Assembly (NCBI RefSeq): GCF_003576455.2
Contig: NZ_CP032869.1
Location: forward strand, 1 to 64,000
Direction: 5' to 3'
From: Mucilaginibacter celer
GTDB lineage: Bacteria; Bacteroidota; Bacteroidia; Sphingobacteriales; Sphingobacteriaceae
Length of the DNA: 64,000 nt
Positions 50,847 through 58,769 of this stretch are shown here, in pieces. The notes under the pieces are model-generated. The model had not been told where the DNA came from. It saw nothing but the letters and a program-made list of their open reading frames with translations, and ran no database searches. Both the position numbers and the translations under genes were made by a program. The first letter of the stretch is position 1. Every line of letters starts with the position of its first letter.

Positions 50847-53771
50847 TTACCACCGCCGTGTTTTTATCGTAACTGTAAAATACTCGTCGGTGTTAGCGAT
50901 GCTAAGGACCGCTCTTATCCTTTCGGAACGCATTTTCATGTTTTTTAAGCCCTGGCCGGAATACGCGCCGGTAGGTTTTTGGTCAAGCGTATTTTTTATG
51001 ATGATCTTCATTCCGTGAGGCCCGTTATTCAGCAATATCCAAACACGGGGATGGCGGTTATGCCGTACAATGTTGTTAACAGCTTCCTTAAAAATAAGGT
51101 AGATGTTTTGTCTTAGCAGCTGAGGTAGCGTGCCTACTCTTTCCAATCCTACGGTTTCGAATGTAAAATCGGCGGTGTCAGACAGCATAAAATGTACGTG
51201 CTCCTGCATTCTGAAAATCAGGTCTTCTCTGTTATCGTTACGTGCATCTACAGACCATATGATGTCAGATATAGAAGCGATGGCATTTTTACTTTCTGTT
51301 GATATTTTTTGAATAATTTCCTGATCCGGTGTTTGTCGGGTATACATAAGTTCGCTGCTTAGCGATATTCTGGTAAGCGTGCTGCCTATTTCGTCGTGTA
51401 AATCGCTGGCGATATTGGTTCGTAATTCCATTTCGCGTTTCAGTTTTTGTACACGGGATAACCACAACTGGCAAATAATTAGTACGATAGCTATTGAGAC
51501 GATGATTTTAAACAGCCATGTTTCATAAAAAGACGGTTCTACAACCAGGGTTTTAACCAGCCAGTATTTGGGGTCAGTATTTGCAGGAAAACGGGCCTGT
51601 AAAGTATAAACACCCGGCGATAGGGCATAAAAACTTATTTCGTTAAACAATTTGCTCTTTCGCCATGTTGCCGACATCTCTTTTATCCTAAACAGTATAT
51701 CTTTTTGTTTAAACGAACCTGCAAATTTAAGCGCCACCAGGTTTTCTTCGGGTTGAAGCGTTATGATTTGTTCTGAGTTGGCAAACAGATCAATTTGTGG
51801 GTCAGATGTGATGTTTGAGCTTTTTTTTACATAGGATAAAGTTAATTTCTCGGCCGAATTGCCGCGTAATGACCTGTAATAATCTACATCCAGAAAAACA
51901 AGCCCCTGTAACCCTCCCATTATTACCCTCCGGTTTTGATTGTCGTAGTACATGGCCGAGTGGTTAAATTCCTGCGTATACAGGTCCTCGTAACGACTAT
52001 CATCCGGGTTGGGCAAAAACTGCATCGATTTCAAATCCAATACGCTAAGCCCGCCATTTGTTCCGGCAAAAAGCAGTCCGTCAACCTCCAGCAGAGAGTA
52101 AGCAAAATCTCCTGCCAGGCCATCGGTAAAGGTGGTTTTCCATAAAAATTTACCGGTGTAATCTATTTTAACAACACCCTGGCCCAATGTGGCCAGTAAC
52201 ACGCCACCATCTACCTTTAAAAGTGCATATACCGGAATTTCGGTTAAGCCTGCTATCTCCACTTTAGCAAATTTATTACCATCTAACCTAAACAGGCCTC
52301 CCTCGCCAGCCACCCAAAAATGATTGTTTATGTAAGCAATATCTTTTATAATACCGATGCGCTCATCGGTTAGCAACAGGTGGTGCAGCCATTGCCCACG
52401 GGCATCTTTACTCACAATGTATAACGAACTGCGCATACCGGCAATAAAACCGGTTTTGTATTTCAATAATTTGGTTACTCCAAGATTACCATGCCCCGGA
52501 TTAGGCAAAAAACTAACAAGCTGTTTATTGATATCGAAGGTGGCAAATCCATCGCCGCCCTCAACACCGATGAGCAATTGGTTATTGCCCGAGCGCTCCA
52601 TTGTGTAACTGATTATCGGGAACACCGTTGGGCCATGATCATCAAAAATATAAAAGCCGCTATAAGTGCCTATATAGTACCGGTTAGTATCTTTATATAT
52701 ACCGCGGATGCTTTTATTATGAAAGAAACGCATCGCCTTGTTACGGAAACTCGTGTCTTTAACTGTATTATTGGCCCCCGAAATAAGGAACAGATGATCA
52801 TTGGTTGTGGCTATATACCCCCCGGCCATTGAGTTGAAGGGCCATATCCTTTTAATGTCTGAAAAAGGTTCGATATTTTGGCAGGATTTAAAATATGGAG
52901 ACTGTGGGAGTTTAAAACCTTTGGTATGCCCCCTGAAAACAGCCACTATAGTATCTTTAACCGGAAAGGTGTAAGAAAATTCATCGTCGTTATAATACTC
53001 AACTTTCTTTTCAAGGGTGTTTTTGTCATAAACGGCAAAGCCACGGGCGTAGCGTACCACTACATATTTGCTTGTAGAGAAGGCATCAGTAATAAATGTG
53101 GTATTTAAATCATAATGCAAGCCACTATTTTGCTGTGCGCCGGGCCGGTTGTTTGTTTCTTTTCCAAATTTTGTAACGCCGTTTGCTGCAGTTGCAATAT
53201 TTGTTCTAAACAAAAGGAATAATTTACCGTCGGGATCAAAAAAATATTCATCCGGTTCGGGATAAGTGGGCGGCGCTTTTGTGATATCCAGCTTAAAGCT
53301 TTTTGCTAATCCGTTTTCCTTGTCGAAACTAAATGCCTGTCCATCTTTTGTAAACAACATTAACCGATGCAATTTCGGGTTTACCGCGAATTTCGACACC
53401 CCCGTAACTCGGTATTTATACAGCTTATGTATCTCGCTATCATAGCAGTACAAAAGGTCGGGGTCGTTTTTAAATCCTAAAAAAATGAACTGCTCATAAC
53501 AAAACAAACGAGATACTAACGGAGATGACGGCAAGATTATTCCCGGAATATTGAATGGCTGTACGTCGGTTCCGTCGTATCGCCAAATCCCCTGGTTAGT
53601 GGTAAAATATATAAACCCGAACCTATCTCTCGATACATTCCGAATGAATGCATTGGTAAATGGTTTAGGCATATCAATTTTTTGAATGCCGAAGTTCAAT
53701 TGTGCGTAAGCAACTTGTTTCAAAAATACCACAAACAGCAGGCAAATAAATTTATGTAAGTGTTTTTTCAT
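50847..53771 (-). CDS. Sensor histidine kinase with N-terminal beta-propeller
   Basis: This 974-residue kinase has a signal peptide (LLFVVFLKQVAYAQ) and a long extracytoplasmic region of repeated YDGTD-, FLGFKNDPDLLYCYDS- and KGFIAGM-type strands typical of two-component propeller domains at about 25-640. A Y_Y_Y-like beta-sandwich lies at about 655-745 and a transmembrane helix at about 752-772 (IIVSIAIVLIICQLWL). The dimerisation/phosphoacceptor site is LHDEIGSTLTRISLSSEL near 788, followed by a HATPase domain with KEAVNNIVRHNRH and GQGLKNMKMRSERI. The ligand is unknown. Confidence 0.94.
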   Translation of the reverse strand: MKKHLHKFICLLFVVFLKQVAYAQLNFGIQKIDMPKPFTNAFIRNVSRDRFGFIYFTTNQGIWRYDGTDVQPFNIPGIILPSSPLVSRLFCYEQFIFLGFKNDPDLLYCYDSEIHKLYKYRVTGVSKFAVNPKLHRLMLFTKDGQAFSFDKENGLAKSFKLDITKAPPTYPEPDEYFFDPDGKLFLLFRTNIATAANGVTKFGKETNNRPGAQQNSGLHYDLNTTFITDAFSTSKYVVVRYARGFAVYDKNTLEKKVEYYNDDEFSYTFPVKDTIVAVFRGHTKGFKLPQSPYFKSCQNIEPFSDIKRIWPFNSMAGGYIATTNDHLFLISGANNTVKDTSFRNKAMRFFHNKSIRGIYKDTNRYYIGTYSGFYIFDDHGPTVFPIISYTMERSGNNQLLIGVEGGDGFATFDINKQLVSFLPNPGHGNLGVTKLLKYKTGFIAGMRSSLYIVSKDARGQWLHHLLLTDERIGIIKDIAYINNHFWVAGEGGLFRLDGNKFAKVEIAGLTEIPVYALLKVDGGVLLATLGQGVVKIDYTGKFLWKTTFTDGLAGDFAYSLLEVDGLLFAGTNGGLSVLDLKSMQFLPNPDDSRYEDLYTQEFNHSAMYYDNQNRRVIMGGLQGLVFLDVDYYRSLRGNSAEKLTLSYVKKSSNITSDPQIDLFANSEQIITLQPEENLVALKFAGSFKQKDILFRIKEMSATWRKSKLFNEISFYALSPGVYTLQARFPANTDPKYWLVKTLVVEPSFYETWLFKIIVSIAIVLIICQLWLSRVQKLKREMELRTNIASDLHDEIGSTLTRISLSSELMYTRQTPDQEIIQKISTESKNAIASISDIIWSVDARNDNREDLIFRMQEHVHFMLSDTADFTFETVGLERVGTLPQLLRQNIYLIFKEAVNNIVRHNRHPRVWILLNNGPHGMKIIIKNTLDQKPTGAYSGQGLKNMKMRSERIRAVLSIANTDEYFTVTIKTRRW

Positions 53772-54320
53772 TAAGCTGATTTTTAAATATTGATGCTGCG
53801 TGGTTTGAATTGCACTACTTGTAGTGCAAGCCCTGGTAATTTTTGTTGTGATGTTTAGATATTTTCAGCCTTAAAAGTGTGTATCAACCACACTATCCTC
53901 AAATCTAATATTCCTGTAAGGAATAAACAAGGAGTTCCTGGCTTTTTTACGAGGTTTTTAGCCCTCTTATTTACTTAAATAACATCCCACCGCAAAATTG
54001 CATCGGTGTGCAATACTAATAATCGGTTTGGGCCACCGTACCCGCCGATAAAGGGTTTGAGCAGTAAAAAAAGCCGCCTAAAATACCCCAAACATGCTAT
54101 ATCATGCCGGGGTACATACTACTACTTTTGATTAACATACCGTATGATACGGTTTGTGTAATCCGGATGCATTTGGAGAGGTGGCTTAAAAGTGATAACA
54201 CGCCCTGAGGCGGGTTGTTACCGGCCAGAGCAGAGCGGACAATTCAATAATAACTTCATGAAACATGAAATGAATTATTGAAGCATCTAAACCAACAATC
54301 ACACTCAAAAACAAATAAAT
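53772..54320. other. 549-bp divergent intergenic region with palindromes
   Basis: No gene is present. Three structured sites stand out: TATTCCT-GTA-AGGAATA at 53909-53925 (perfect 7-bp arms), a long hairpin TACCCC/GGGGTA with inner CATG/CATG at 54084-54114, and ACCGTAT-G-ATACGGT at 54139-54153 (perfect 7-bp arms). They lie between the kinase start (minus) and the first exported-protein gene (plus) and may be operators. Confidence 0.65.
54139..54153 (+). promoter_or_regulatory. Palindrome ACCGTATGATACGGT, possible operator
   Basis: Perfect 7-bp inverted repeat with a single central base, 168-182 bases before the ATG at 54321. Two further flanking pairs (CA/TG) extend the symmetry with one mismatch. 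NarL/LuxR-type regulators bind inverted repeats of this size, so the regulator encoded at 50155-50790 is a candidate, but that is inference. Confidence 0.45.
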
Positions 54321-55253
54321 ATGCACTCCAATAACTGCAGGCAAAGCAATTACCTCCCTCATTTGCAAAACAAGCAACGGCATCTGGTAGTACAACGGCT
54401 TAAACTAACGGCGAAGATTGCCGCATTAGTTTTAACAATGTGCTTTTGTGTAACTAAGGCAAACGCCCAAACAGATTTTGAAGGCTCGGTTGCGCTAAAG
54501 TTCGATTCCCTTTTTAGCACCCAAAAACTATCTGCAAGCAAAGGTGTACTATATTACAACTCTGCACCTGGCAGTTTAATGATTCCTACCGGGTTTGGAG
54601 GCAGTGGCACTTATTTATATGGCGGTGTGGGCGGCGTTTATCCAGAATTATATCGACATAACAAGGCTGACCTGATAGCTTTTGGCGGGCTTAGCTTTGG
54701 TAATCCCATTAAATTTGTAAATATTTCACTTAGCTTAAACATGACCGATGTGCATCGGTTCCAGAATTATTCAGGAAACTTCGGCGTTAGCCGTATTTTA
54801 CCCGGCGGTAGCAGCGTTTCTGTTGGAGGGCTACAGTTATTTGCCGACAAAAAATTGTCTGACTCACCGCATTCAACTTTTTACACAGCATTTAGCCATG
54901 CGGTGCAAAGTTTACCCTCAAAAAGTGGCGGAGCCTCGGCATTGGTTTATACCATTGGCATTGGTACCGGACGCTTTAGAGATAAGAGCCGGGCAGATGT
55001 CCAAAACGGTAAAGGTCGTTATGGTACATCTGTATTTGGCAGCCTTTCTTATGAGCTGTTTAAGAAAGTTAACATAAATGCCGAATGGTATGGCGTTAAT
55101 CTCGGGCTTTCGGCTGGCGTGCGTCCGTTTAAAAGCCCGCTTTCATTTAGCATTGGTGCATCTAATCTAATTCCTTCTTATTCGGGAGACAGGGTAAGCA
55201 TGGTATTTATGGTAGGCTTACCGCTATCGTTAAACAGGTTATTGTTAAAATAA
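54321..55253 (+). CDS. Exported protein, possible outer membrane beta-barrel, unknown
   Basis: This 310-residue protein has a long, basic N-terminal lead, then a signal-like segment (IAALVLTMCFCVTKANAQ, about 32-50). The mature part is rich in Gly, Ser and aromatic residues in alternating strands (GVLYYNSAPGSLMIPTGFGG, IKFVNISLSLNMTDVH, GLSAGVRPFKSPLSFSIGAS), ending VFMVGLPLSLNRLLLK, which suggests a small beta-barrel. I recognise no family. It is the first of three co-oriented unknown exported genes divergent from the sensor kinase. Confidence 0.7.
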   Translation: MHSNNCRQSNYLPHLQNKQRHLVVQRLKLTAKIAALVLTMCFCVTKANAQTDFEGSVALKFDSLFSTQKLSASKGVLYYNSAPGSLMIPTGFGGSGTYLYGGVGGVYPELYRHNKADLIAFGGLSFGNPIKFVNISLSLNMTDVHRFQNYSGNFGVSRILPGGSSVSVGGLQLFADKKLSDSPHSTFYTAFSHAVQSLPSKSGGASALVYTIGIGTGRFRDKSRADVQNGKGRYGTSVFGSLSYELFKKVNINAEWYGVNLGLSAGVRPFKSPLSFSIGASNLIPSYSGDRVSMVFMVGLPLSLNRLLLK

Positions 55254-55314
55254 GCTACCCTAAACGTCATGTATCTGAACAACCTATTTTGATGATCAAT
55301 AAATGCACACAAAT

Positions 55315-55911
55315 ATGAAAAAAACTAACTATCTACTACTTGTCATACTTTTCGCCCTCAGCATTAAGCCTGCTTTTTCGCAGGTTAAAAGCCTATCCGA
55401 CTGGCGGGTACCTGTCCCTTCCAGCCTTTCTGACTGGCGGGTGCCACCGCCGCATGGAGACTATGGCCTGCGGCGCACATATTCATCAACTATATCCCAG
55501 CCGGAAATGATGGAGAGCTTGCCATCAATACCCGACGGTGGGCCGCCAGGTGCCCCCTCACCATCTCTTACAGATCAGCTCAAAAAGATTCCTAAAACTA
55601 AACAGGTAAGCAACGCCGACGAAGATTATGTAGCAAATCTTGTTAAAAAAGCACTTGCAAAAATGGCTCCATGCTGCTGTTGTTGTACTCCTACGGTATA
55701 TAAGCCGGCACCAAAAAGAAAAAAGACACTAAAATCGGCCTCGTTAACACATCGTAAAAAGTTGGTACGACCGATAAAAAAATCTGCCGTAAAACCTAAA
55801 ATAGCGGCTGCTCATAAAGTAAAAACACGTTACGTGGTAAAGTATAGGTATCTGCCGTACCGCTGTAACTGTACACCTGATATGGCCGATACAACAAAAA
55901 ACAACAAGTAA
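55315..55911 (+). CDS. Exported protein with five consecutive cysteines, unknown
   Basis: This 198-residue protein has a signal peptide (YLLLVILFALSIKPAFSQ), a tandem SLSDWRVP repeat right after it, and a Pro/Gly-rich segment. APCCCCCTPTV has five Cys in a row (codons at 55672-55686), followed by a Lys/Arg-rich tail (KPAPKRKKTLKSASLTHRKK, KVKTRYVVKYRYLPYR) and CNCTPD near the end. I recognise no family. The Cys cluster and basic tail suggest metal binding, crosslinking or surface attachment. Its last base is shared with a start codon in the next frame, and the chosen ATG of the next gene lies 36 bp on. Confidence 0.7.
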   Translation: MKKTNYLLLVILFALSIKPAFSQVKSLSDWRVPVPSSLSDWRVPPPHGDYGLRRTYSSTISQPEMMESLPSIPDGGPPGAPSPSLTDQLKKIPKTKQVSNADEDYVANLVKKALAKMAPCCCCCTPTVYKPAPKRKKTLKSASLTHRKKLVRPIKKSAVKPKIAAAHKVKTRYVVKYRYLPYRCNCTPDMADTTKNNK

Positions 55912-55946
55912 TGCATTATTACAAGTTACAGACAAATTTTAATAAC

Positions 55947-56792
55947 ATGAACAAGCTAATTGTTACAAATAAAAGTATCCTGTGTGCAGCGGCTTTATTG
56001 CTTGTCTTTTGCTTACGGGCATCTGCTCAGCAAACCACCGCGCCTCCGGCAATTTCGGTTGGTGGTAAAACCTATCTTAAGCAAACCATTGTGCGTTCAG
56101 AAAGTATGCTGCAAAATGGCGCGGCTAAACTTAACATCAATTCCGTATCGTCGATTAGTAAAACCTGCAAATTCGACAACGCGCCCGATAATGCATTTAC
56201 AGCCACATTAACTATTACCCGGTTAACCGATTCAATTACGTCGGGCGATCAGAAGTTTTATTTTAGCTCGGCCGGAACTGCCAATAGCCAGAGTAAATTA
56301 TCGCAGGCACTGGCATCTATGGTTGGGAAAGTATACTCGTATGCGGTTGATAAAAAGGGTGCCATAACTTCGGTGATAAAAAACTATCCCCCTTCACCGG
56401 CCGATTCTGTTTTTAGTTTTGCCGGCCTTGAACAGGAACAGTTGTTTGTAGGTAAAACATTTCCTTTTGTTGCCGATATTGCCACGCTAACAACATTGGA
56501 GACAGGTAAACGATGGGGCGATACTACTGTTACTGCAAAAGGGCGCGCAATAGGCGAATACTGGCTCGAAAAAAATGAAGGCCCGCAAACAGTTCTGGCC
56601 TTTATCAAAACAATTAACGATGGGGGATTGAATACACAATCGACCGGAACCTATACCATTGATAATGCTACAGGTGTAATAGTAGGCAGGGAAATAAAAA
56701 ATATTACTACCGGGTATTTATCATTTAAGGGTACACCGTACATCTCAACACGGCGGTCAACAATTACCGAAACATGTAGCCTTGCCGAATAA
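55947..56792 (+). CDS. Exported protein, unknown
   Basis: This 281-residue protein has a signal peptide (ILCAAALLLVFCLRASAQ) and a beta-rich mature part with many Thr/Ser (DNAFTATLTITRLTDSITSG, YSYAVDKKGAITSVIKNYPP, STGTYTIDNATGVIVGREIK). It ends in a region similar to substrate-binding or receptor domains of unknown role. The frame extends upstream to 55911, but the ATG at 55947 is preferred because it places the signal peptide at the start. I do not recognise the family. It is the third member of the exported-gene trio. Confidence 0.7.
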   Translation: MNKLIVTNKSILCAAALLLVFCLRASAQQTTAPPAISVGGKTYLKQTIVRSESMLQNGAAKLNINSVSSISKTCKFDNAPDNAFTATLTITRLTDSITSGDQKFYFSSAGTANSQSKLSQALASMVGKVYSYAVDKKGAITSVIKNYPPSPADSVFSFAGLEQEQLFVGKTFPFVADIATLTTLETGKRWGDTTVTAKGRAIGEYWLEKNEGPQTVLAFIKTINDGGLNTQSTGTYTIDNATGVIVGREIKNITTGYLSFKGTPYISTRRSTITETCSLAE

Positions 56793-56958
56793 AAGTAAAA
56801 TGCTTTAGCTAAGCAAAGGCTATTTTAATAAAACTACGGTTGGTTAAAATTAAAAACAAAAGCCTCAATAAAAGGCACGAATGGTCGGAAGAAATTCCGG
56901 CCATTTTTTATGTTTTAAAAAAGAGTCCCGGATCACCACCACATTGAACAACGATTAA

Positions 56959-57213
56959 AGCAATGGTCAGATCTCTGACTTCACCTTTCATGAAAATAAA
57001 AAGTTTCAGCTTCAATGGTCGGGTGTGTTTGGGTATAATGAATGGTTTGTTGGTGAATACGAAAAAAAGCAGGATACGCTTTTTTTAACCTATCACAACG
57101 ATAAAAGACCTGCTCGCTTTGGTACTAAGATATTGATAAATAACGGAGAATTGCGTTCGCTGGATAAGCCAAAGGATAGTGTGATGCAATTCTTACCCTT
57201 TAAAATCCGGTGA
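56959..57213 (+). pseudogene. C-terminal remnant of an unknown protein
   Basis: An uninterrupted frame from 56959 reads SNGQISDFTFHENKKFQLQW and SGVFGYNEWFVGEYEKKQDT, then LFLTYHNDKRPARFGTKILI to the TGA at 57211-57213. It looks like the end of a small exported beta-rich protein. The frame is closed by a stop at 56956, and no good ATG or signal peptide precedes it. A GTG at 57025 could start 62 residues, but the coding sense clearly extends upstream of it. I take it as the remnant of a 5'-truncated gene. Confidence 0.55.
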
Positions 57214-57292
57214 GCGTTAAAAAAACGTTTCAGCGGTGCAACGTTTTGGTGTTTTAACCATCTTATTTAATGAATAATCTAAACACGCTATC

Positions 57293-58543
57293 ATGAGAAA
57301 GTTTTTATCTGTTATGCTTTTATGCCTGCCGACGATATTTTTATCTGCCCAAACAAAAAAATTATCAGTACCATCACAAGCTTTTAAAGATTATAGCATC
57401 AAGCTTGAAGACAACCGCCGGGCTGCATCTGATAAAAAAGATTATTTGCGCGCCGATACCCTGCTAAAACAATGGACGCGTACCTATGACGCCTTGCCCG
57501 ATAGTGTTAAAAATGATTTCAGAGGATGGGAATCGGGCATGTATTATAATATAGCCTGTTACGATGCATTGCTGGGCAATAAAAAGGATGCCCTTACAGC
57601 TTTTGAAAAATGTGCCAAATTGGGTTATAATAATTACACCAATACCATTGCCGATACCGACCTGGAAAGCCTGCATAAAGAAAAACGCTACCTGGCCGCG
57701 CTGGAGCTGATCCGCGAGCGCGGGGATATGGGTTATGTGCTGCGTAAATCGGGAACTTACAATCACACCGTTAACAAAGATTTGCCGGTATTTACTTACC
57801 AGGAAGCTAACGATGCCGATTTGATAGCTTTTAAAAATAAATTTAAACTCGATTCGGTTGCCGGGAATAGAGATGAGATCAGCAAAATAAAAAATTTGCT
57901 GCTGTGGGTACACAATACCGTAAGGCACGATGGCAATTCCAACAATCCGGCTTTAAAAAATGGTATCGACCTGATTGAGGTTTGCAAAAAAGAAAACCGC
58001 GGCATCAACTGTCGTATGATGGCCACTATATTAAAAGATGCCTACCAGGCCGAAGGCTTTAAAGCCCGCATGGTTACCTGTATGCCCAAGGATACATTGG
58101 ATAACGATTGTCACGTAATAACGGTTGTTTGGGCCGGCACGTTAAATAAATGGGTGTGGATGGACCCTACCTTTAACGCCTATGTTACCGATAAAAGCGG
58201 CAACCTGCTTAATATTGAAGAAGTACGCAATAAATTATACAACAACCAGCTTACCGACCTGGTGCTGAACGACGACGCCAACTGGAACAACCAAAACAAG
58301 CAAAGCCGAGAATATTACCTGGGCTATTACATGTCAAAAAACCTGTATTGGTTGCAATGCTCGGCCAAAAGCGAGTGGAATGTTGAAACAAACAAACCCG
58401 ATAAACCTGCTACAGAATATATCAATTTATACCCAACGGGTTACAATAATATCAAAGCGCCCAAACGGATGGTAAGATCAAGCATTCAGTATGCCACCAA
58501 TAACCCCGAAACTTTTTGGCAAAAGCCGGTGGCTGTTAACTAA
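57293..58543 (+). CDS. Exported transglutaminase-like protein
   Basis: This 416-residue protein has a signal peptide (MRKFLSVMLLCLPTIFLSAQ), a TPR-like helical part at about 25-165 (YYNIACYDALLGNKKDALTA), and a transglutaminase-like domain at about 200-330. The catalytic triad is visible: Cys in RGINCRMMATIL near 239, His in NDCHVITVVW near 272, and Asp in WVWMDPTFN near 290. Bacterial members may act as peptidases or crosslinking enzymes. Substrate unknown. It stands between the remnant above and the PKD protein. Confidence 0.87.
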   Translation: MRKFLSVMLLCLPTIFLSAQTKKLSVPSQAFKDYSIKLEDNRRAASDKKDYLRADTLLKQWTRTYDALPDSVKNDFRGWESGMYYNIACYDALLGNKKDALTAFEKCAKLGYNNYTNTIADTDLESLHKEKRYLAALELIRERGDMGYVLRKSGTYNHTVNKDLPVFTYQEANDADLIAFKNKFKLDSVAGNRDEISKIKNLLLWVHNTVRHDGNSNNPALKNGIDLIEVCKKENRGINCRMMATILKDAYQAEGFKARMVTCMPKDTLDNDCHVITVVWAGTLNKWVWMDPTFNAYVTDKSGNLLNIEEVRNKLYNNQLTDLVLNDDANWNNQNKQSREYYLGYYMSKNLYWLQCSAKSEWNVETNKPDKPATEYINLYPTGYNNIKAPKRMVRSSIQYATNNPETFWQKPVAVN

Positions 58544-58602
58544 CCGGTTGTAATTGCTGTTGTCAATAATTAATCGGTAGTTTTTATTGCGGTAAAGGCG
58601 TA

Positions 58603-58636
58603 AAAGATTGTTCTGCATTTTCGGGACAATCTTTTT
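58603..58636. terminator. Terminator between transglutaminase-like gene and PKD gene
   Basis: AAAGATTGT and ACAATCTTT pair around a C/G-containing loop and run into TTTATTT. It serves the plus-strand gene and perhaps the converging PKD gene. Confidence 0.7.
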
Positions 58637-58769
58637 ATTTAAACCCGGTATCTCCTCGCTATGGTGGTTATAAATGGTATGCAGGAATAACTGTTATTTT
58701 TTGGTGGACGTAGCCCAGCTATTATAGCATCCTGATAACCGGCCGAAAGACTGTCTGTACTGTTTTTTG

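Noticed and set aside
54186..54395. Minus-strand frame overlapping the start of the first exported protein gene
   Set aside because: It runs antisense to the signal-peptide region and covers part of the structured intergenic region; no family pattern.
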